A model generated the notes under the pieces. It did no database searches. It worked only from the letters and a program-made list of their open reading frames with translations, and was not told where the DNA came from. A DNA stretch of 10,456 bases from CAZOMR01 sp964580655 (lineage in GTDB: Bacteria; RBG-13-61-14; CAZOMR01): NCBI GenBank assembly GCA_964580655.1, contig CAZOMR010000112.1:1-10456 (forward strand), given 5' to 3'. The translations under genes and the position numbers were made by a program. The number at the start of each line of letters is the position of its first letter. Position 1 is the stretch's first letter. Below are positions 7,012 through 10,456 of this stretch, piece after piece.

Positions 7012-7374
7012 TCAGGATTTTGCCAGGTGGCTCGCGGCTTCTTTTGCGACGGCCTCAAATCCAGTCGGATTATTCACCGCCAGTTCAGCCAGCATCTTTC
7101 TGTCAATTTCAATATTGGCCAGTTTCAATCCGTGGATCAGATCGCGGTAGTTGAGTCCGTTGTTGCGGGCCGCGGCATTGATGCGAATGATCCAGAGCCG
7201 TCGGAAATCTCGCTTCTTTTGTTTGCGCCCTTGATACGCATACGAAAGCGCCTTGTCCACGGCCGTGCTTGCTGACTTGTAGAGCCTGTGTCTGGCTCCC
7301 TCGTATCCTTTTGCCTGCTTCAGCACCTTTTTGTGCCGCCTGTGCCTAGCTGTCCTTGCCCTTGCCCTTGGCAT
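7012..7374 (-). CDS. rplT: 50S ribosomal protein L20 (bL20)
   Basis: This gene encodes a 120-residue, highly basic protein. The N-terminus MPRARARTARHRRHKKVLKQAKGY is the long rRNA-binding extension of L20. The globular part contains RRLWIIRINAAARNNGLNYRDLIHGLKLANIEIDRKMLAELA, a strong family match. L20 is essential early in 50S assembly, and in several bacteria it represses its own operon by binding mRNA. The ATG has AGAAGGA about 7 nt upstream. It lies 23 nt after rpmI, in the conserved infC-rpmI-rplT order. No clear L20-binding pseudoknot was identified by eye. Confidence 0.97.
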   Translation of the reverse strand: MPRARARTARHRRHKKVLKQAKGYEGARHRLYKSASTAVDKALSYAYQGRKQKKRDFRRLWIIRINAAARNNGLNYRDLIHGLKLANIEIDRKMLAELAVNNPTGFEAVAKEAASHLAKS

Positions 7375-7397
7375 ATAATTATCCTTCTCTCTTCAGA

Positions 7398-7592
7398 TTA
7401 CTTTGCTATCAGCCTCCGAATGCGCTGGGTATCGGTCTTGTGAACTACGGTGGCCTGACGGAGGCGGCGCTTTCGCTTTGGATGCTTCTTGGTCAAGATA
7501 TGACTCTTGCCGGAACGAAAGCGACGAACCTTTCCCTTCCCAGTAAGGCTGAAACGTTTTTTCGCACTGCTTGAAGTCTTGATCTTCGGCAT
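7398..7592 (-). CDS. rpmI: 50S ribosomal protein L35 (bL35)
   Basis: This gene encodes a 64-residue, very basic protein of standard length for the family. It starts MPKIKTSSSAKKRF and contains the typical KGKVRRFRSGKSHILTKKHPKRKRRLRQ stretch. It is a structural protein of the large ribosomal subunit. The start ATG lies 3 nt past the infC stop and its SD (GGAAGG) is inside the end of infC, so translation is probably coupled to infC. Confidence 0.97.
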   Translation of the reverse strand: MPKIKTSSSAKKRFSLTGKGKVRRFRSGKSHILTKKHPKRKRRLRQATVVHKTDTQRIRRLIAK

Positions 7593-7595
7593 CCT

Positions 7596-8225
7596 TTATC
7601 CTTCCGCTTTTCCTCCAGATTTATCTCCTGCAGATTCGGGACCAGGAGAATCTGCTAAAGGGGTCTCCTGCGCCTTTCTCCGCAATGCCTTTTCCCGGGC
7701 CGCTATCTGGGCCTTGCTCAATGGAGCAATAACAGTGATCAGGTTCCTTCCTTCCCTCTTCGGAATGTACTCCGCGTTCCCGATATTTTCCACTTCTCCT
7801 ATTACCCTCTTCAACAACTTGTCTCCCAGTTCAGGATGCGCCATCTCCCGTCCACGATATACCACTATCAGCTTGACTTTATCACCGTGTTCCAGAAACC
7901 GGCGCATATGTTTCAGCTTGGTCTGAATATCATGTTCCTCCGTCTTGATGCGGAGCTTAACCTCCTTTACCTGGCCTGAAACCAGCCTCTTTCTCGCTTC
8001 ACGGTCACGCTTTTGCTTCTGGTAAAGAGCTTTTCCATAATCCATAATTTTGGCCACCGGCGGATTGGCCTGCGGCGCTACTTCCACAAGGTCCAGGTTC
8101 TTCTCCCGGGCTACCTCCAGGGCATCCCGTGCAAGCATTATCCCGACCTTGCTTCCGTTCTCATCAATTACAAGCAACCGGGACGACCTGATCCTCTCAT
8201 TGACGCGAATCTCCTGCTCGACTAT
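7596..8225 (-). CDS. infC: Translation initiation factor IF3, with probable AUA start codon
   Basis: This gene encodes IF3, which binds the 30S subunit, prevents premature 50S joining and rejects wrong start codons. From the proposed start the protein has 209 residues. The N-domain holds QEIRVNERIRSSRLLVIDENG and the tyrosine motif KIMDYGKALYQKQK (59-72). The C-domain holds KEVKLRIKTEEHDIQTKLKHMRRFLEHGDKVKL (87-119) and YRGREMAHPELG (123-134). A polar Gly/Ser/Pro-rich tail (about 185-209) extends past the family core. Starting at the TTG at 8177 would delete the conserved VNERIR segment. Extending upstream in frame reaches an ATA at 8225, 6 nt after AGGAGG. E. coli infC likewise uses a non-canonical start (AUU), read poorly when IF3 is abundant. 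The gap to thrS is 16 nt. Confidence 0.92.
   Translation of the reverse strand: MVEQEIRVNERIRSSRLLVIDENGSKVGIMLARDALEVAREKNLDLVEVAPQANPPVAKIMDYGKALYQKQKRDREARKRLVSGQVKEVKLRIKTEEHDIQTKLKHMRRFLEHGDKVKLIVVYRGREMAHPELGDKLLKRVIGEVENIGNAEYIPKREGRNLITVIAPLSKAQIAAREKALRRKAQETPLADSPGPESAGDKSGGKAEG
7611..7640 (-). repeat. Related Gly-Ser repeat at the infC 3' end
   Basis: The minus strand carries TCTGCAGGAGATAA followed by TCTGGAGGA, encoding part of PESAGDKSGG in the IF3 tail. It resembles the thrS copy, which reads TCTGGAGGAGATAA. The match is weaker than among the thrS and pheT copies, and low-complexity tail composition is an alternative explanation. Confidence 0.35.
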
Positions 8226-8231
8226 GGCTAT

Positions 8232-8239
8232 CCTCCTTT
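8232..8239 (-). promoter_or_regulatory. Strong Shine-Dalgarno that sets the infC start
   Basis: Minus-strand AAAGGAGG lies in the 16-nt thrS-infC gap, with its last base 6 nt from an in-frame ATA (8225-8223). No ATG, GTG or TTG lies in any frame at workable distance, which makes AUA the best start and IF3 autocontrol plausible. Confidence 0.75.
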
Positions 8240-8241
8240 GG

Positions 8242-10188
8242 TTACAGGTTAAATCCGGTTTCCGGGATTATTATGTCCTCCTTGACCCTCTTTATAAAGT
8301 CATCCACCTTCATCTTCTTCCAATCCTCGCCTCCGCGGGTGCGAGGCGAGACAGCATCCTCAGCCAATTCCTTGTTCCCGACCACCAGCATGTAAGGTAC
8401 CTTCTCTACCTCGGCCTCTCGAATCTTATAGCTGAGCTTCTCGTTACGGAGGTCCGACTCGACCCTCATACCGGCCCGCCGGAGTCTCTTCACAAGCACT
8501 GAGGCATATTCATCCTGTTGGTCGGTTATGGTCAAGACCCGTGCCTGCACCGGCGCGAGCCAGACCGGAAAGGCTCCCCCATAATGTTCGATCAGCACTC
8601 CCAGGAATCGCTCGATAGACCCAAGCACCACCCTGTGAATCATTACCGGGCGCTTCCGCGCTCCATCCGTGTCAACATAATGAAGGTCGAATCTCTCCGG
8701 CATAGTAAAATCGGATTGTATTGTAGCACATTGCCATTCCCTGTCAAGCGCATCCTTTAGCTTGATGTCAATCTTTGGCCCGTAAAAAACTCCTTCCCCC
8801 TCATTGATGTCATAGGCATGGCCGGTTTTTTCCAGTGCCTGCTTCAGCGCCATCGTGGCCCGGTCAATGTCTTCTTGCGTGCCGATGTGGTCCTTCGGCA
8901 CAGTGCTTATCTCCATGCTTACCTGGAATCCGAATATCTTCATCACATCCAGGACAAAATTCAGCACCGCGATAACCTCATCCTCCAATTGATCCGGCCT
9001 GCACAGTATATGCGCGTCATCCTGGGTAAAGGCGCGCACACGGAAGAGCCCGGAGAGCACCCCGCTTTTCTCATGCCGGTGCACTGTGCCAAGCTCGAAG
9101 TATCTAAGCGGCAGGTCTCTGTAACTTCTTATCCTGGACTTGTAGATCAGCATGTGCGACACGCAGTTCATGGGCTTGATCCCGTATTCAGTCTTATCTC
9201 CTCCAGACCCTTCGGGCACCATGGTGAAATACATGTTTTCCTTGTAATGGTCGTAGTGCCCAGAGCGCTTCCAGAGTTCGGAGCGAAGCAGGGTCGGCCC
9301 GTAGACAATATGGTAGCCCCGCTGAAGGTGTTCTTTTCTCAAGAACTCCTCCAGGATGGCGCGCACAAGGCCCAACTTGGGATGATAAACAACCATACCG
9401 GGGCCTATCTCATCGTGCACGCTGAATAAATCCAGCTCCCGGCCCAACTTTCTGTGATCCCTCTTTTTGGCCTCCTCCAGCTTGCGCAAGTAATCCTCCA
9501 GCATCTCCTTGCCGGGAAAAGCTGTCCCGTAGATACGCTGGAGCTGGGGATTCCGCTCGTCTCCACGCCAATAAGCACCCGCTGTATTGGTTAGCTTGAA
9601 GGCCTTCACAAGACCGGTACTCGAAAGGTGCGGCCCGCGGCACAAGTCCACAAATTCTCCATGCCGGTAAAGTGTGATCGTCTCGCCCTCAGGAAGGTCC
9701 CTGATAAGCTCCAACTTGTAGGTCTCTCCCTTTTTCTCGAACAGCTTGAGGGCATCCTCCCTGCTCACCTCCTCGCGCTTGAAAGGGATGTCCTGGTTGA
9801 TTATCTCCTGCATCTTTTCCTCTATCGCGGGAAAGTCATCGGGGGTGAATCCAGGCTCATAGTCAAAATCATAATAAAACCCGGTGGCAATGGCCGGGCC
9901 TATGGTGACTTTGGCCGGGGGAAACAGCCGCTTGACCGCATCAGCCATGATATGAGATGCAGAGTGACGGAGAATGGCTATACCTTCAGGGCTTTCGAGA
10001 TACACCGGCTCGAATTCACCGCTCTCCGTTACCTCCCGTGAGAGATCAAGAACCCTGCCATTGAGCTTGCCGGCTACAACCTCGGCTCTATCCTTGCCGG
10101 GCCCTGGAATGAGGTCCAATAGCTCAGCCACGCTCTTTCCCGGCTCTACCTCGATAGTCGAGCCATCTGCCAGTTTCAACTTGATCAT
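8242..10188 (-). CDS. thrS: Threonyl-tRNA synthetase
   Basis: This gene encodes a 648-residue class II synthetase that charges tRNA-Thr. Domains are an N-terminal TGS domain (about 1-62), an editing domain (about 65-240) with HSASH (75-79) and LCRGPHL (182-188; Cys183 and His187 fit the serine-editing site), a catalytic core with motif 2 (around 365-392), motif 3 HRVVLGSIERFLGVLIEHYGG (518-538), and an anticodon-binding domain (about 540-645). The expected zinc ligands are present as C342 (KPMNC), H393 (DDAHILC) and H518 (MIHRV). The start is an ATG with AAAAGGG 8 nt upstream; an extension to a TTG at 10224 is unlikely. A loop at 325-332 has about six extra residues (EGSGGD) relative to the E. 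coli enzyme as I recall it. It is the first gene of the operon, behind a leader hairpin. Confidence 0.97.
   Translation of the reverse strand: MIKLKLADGSTIEVEPGKSVAELLDLIPGPGKDRAEVVAGKLNGRVLDLSREVTESGEFEPVYLESPEGIAILRHSASHIMADAVKRLFPPAKVTIGPAIATGFYYDFDYEPGFTPDDFPAIEEKMQEIINQDIPFKREEVSREDALKLFEKKGETYKLELIRDLPEGETITLYRHGEFVDLCRGPHLSSTGLVKAFKLTNTAGAYWRGDERNPQLQRIYGTAFPGKEMLEDYLRKLEEAKKRDHRKLGRELDLFSVHDEIGPGMVVYHPKLGLVRAILEEFLRKEHLQRGYHIVYGPTLLRSELWKRSGHYDHYKENMYFTMVPEGSGGDKTEYGIKPMNCVSHMLIYKSRIRSYRDLPLRYFELGTVHRHEKSGVLSGLFRVRAFTQDDAHILCRPDQLEDEVIAVLNFVLDVMKIFGFQVSMEISTVPKDHIGTQEDIDRATMALKQALEKTGHAYDINEGEGVFYGPKIDIKLKDALDREWQCATIQSDFTMPERFDLHYVDTDGARKRPVMIHRVVLGSIERFLGVLIEHYGGAFPVWLAPVQARVLTITDQQDEYASVLVKRLRRAGMRVESDLRNEKLSYKIREAEVEKVPYMLVVGNKELAEDAVSPRTRGGEDWKKMKVDDFIKRVKEDIIIPETGFNL
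9199..9216 (-). repeat. Short in-frame repeat, thrS copy (PEGSGG)
   Basis: Minus-strand sequence CCCGAAGGGTCTGGAGGA encodes Pro-Glu-Gly-Ser-Gly-Gly in the loop before the zinc-binding KPMNC motif of ThrS. It matches the pheT copy at 5257-5274 at 16 of 18 positions. Confidence 0.55.
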
Positions 10189-10228
10189 CTTGATCGCCCT
10201 TTTCAAGGTTGACTGCCACACCAATGCG

Positions 10229-10272
10229 AAATAAATAAAAAAGGCATCATATCGAGCACAACAAATGATGCC
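10229..10272 (-). terminator. Terminator-like hairpin in the thrS leader (possible attenuator)
   Basis: On the minus strand GGCATCAT (10272-10265) and ATGATGCC (10250-10243) form a perfect 8-bp stem with a 14-nt loop, followed at once by TTTTTTATTTATTT. This is a textbook intrinsic terminator shape. It ends about 40 nt before the thrS ATG and lies downstream of a likely promoter at 10361-10389, which points to a leader attenuator. The alternative is the terminator of a gene beyond the window. No T-box sequence is seen. Confidence 0.65.
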
Positions 10273-10360
10273 ACTGAGAAAAACTTCAGCGCGTTTTCAT
10301 TTATAAAACTATCTCACACTTGCCGGTCAGCCTCACTGCTCTTTTATCACCTTTATAAGT

Positions 10361-10389
10361 AATATCCTACAAAAATCCTTTCTTGTCAA
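10361..10389 (-). promoter_or_regulatory. Sigma70-like promoter for the thrS operon
   Basis: Minus strand: a perfect TTGACA at 10389-10384, then 17 bp, then GATATT at 10366-10361 (4 of 6 to consensus; an overlapping TATTAC at 19-bp spacing is an alternative). Transcription would start near 10354, giving a leader of about 165 nt before thrS. The rest of 10273-10360 shows no gene longer than about 11 codons. Confidence 0.55.
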
Positions 10390-10405
10390 CCTTAAAAAAA
10401 TAAAG

Positions 10406-10456
10406 GGGTGTGCGACATAAATGGTGACTATCCGTGAAATATACGGCTCCTCTTGA
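10406..10456. repeat. Right copy of 51-bp terminal inverted repeat
   Basis: This is the inverted counterpart of 4-54, with 50 of 51 bases matching. It begins GGGTGTGCGACATAAATGG and runs off the window end. It contains CCGT/ACGG arms (10432-10435 and 10443-10446) around a 7-nt GAAATAT loop; the left copy has the one mismatch in this arm. Its inner edge is only about 16 bp from the thrS -35 box, so the element sits immediately upstream of the operon promoter. Confidence 0.85.

Noticed and set aside
10189..10360. T-box riboswitch in the thrS leader
   Set aside because: The leader is short and lacks the conserved T-box sequence and specifier architecture. Only the terminator-like hairpin is visible.

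Overview
The window holds a compact, almost entirely minus-strand block of bacterial core genes. Reading along the minus strand from the right end, the order is thrS, infC, rpmI, rplT, pheS, pheT, ihfA, a MerR-type regulator, tRNA-Pro(GGG), a small ArsR-type regulator, metV and metF. The thrS-infC-rpmI-rplT-pheS-pheT-ihfA order is the classical proteobacterial translation operon. A MerR gene after ihfA, together with the cysteine-rich MetV/MetF pair of Wood-Ljungdahl-type C1 metabolism, suggests an anaerobic Desulfobacterota (former Deltaproteobacteria) member. That placement is inferred from gene content, not from a search.

Right third (about 7000-10400): a sigma70-like promoter, then a leader of about 165 nt carrying a terminator-like hairpin, then thrS, infC, rpmI and rplT with gaps of 3-23 nt. 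The products are threonyl-tRNA synthetase, initiation factor IF3 and ribosomal proteins L35 and L20. The best-supported infC start is a non-canonical AUA codon behind a strong Shine-Dalgarno (SD) sequence.

Middle (2950-7000): pheS and pheT encode the two subunits of phenylalanyl-tRNA synthetase. They are separated by an unusual AT-rich 232-bp spacer bounded by inverted copies of a GCAAAG-rich repeat. ihfA follows. A short in-frame sequence encoding Glu-Gly-Ser-Gly-Gly-like residues recurs in thrS and twice in pheT, with a related form at the end of infC.

Left part (200-2950): a MerR-type regulator and tRNA-Pro, then an ArsR-type regulator upstream of metV-metF, which make 5-methyl-tetrahydrofolate. 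A probable terminator follows metF.

Both extremities (4-54 and 10406-10456) carry the same 51-bp sequence in inverted orientation with one mismatch. The window is therefore probably a contig that ends in two copies of one mobile or repetitive element. No stretch of more than 300 bp lacks a gene. The non-coding stretches are 1-233, 1884-1985, 2304-2441, 5749-5980 and 10189-10456, and each is described below.
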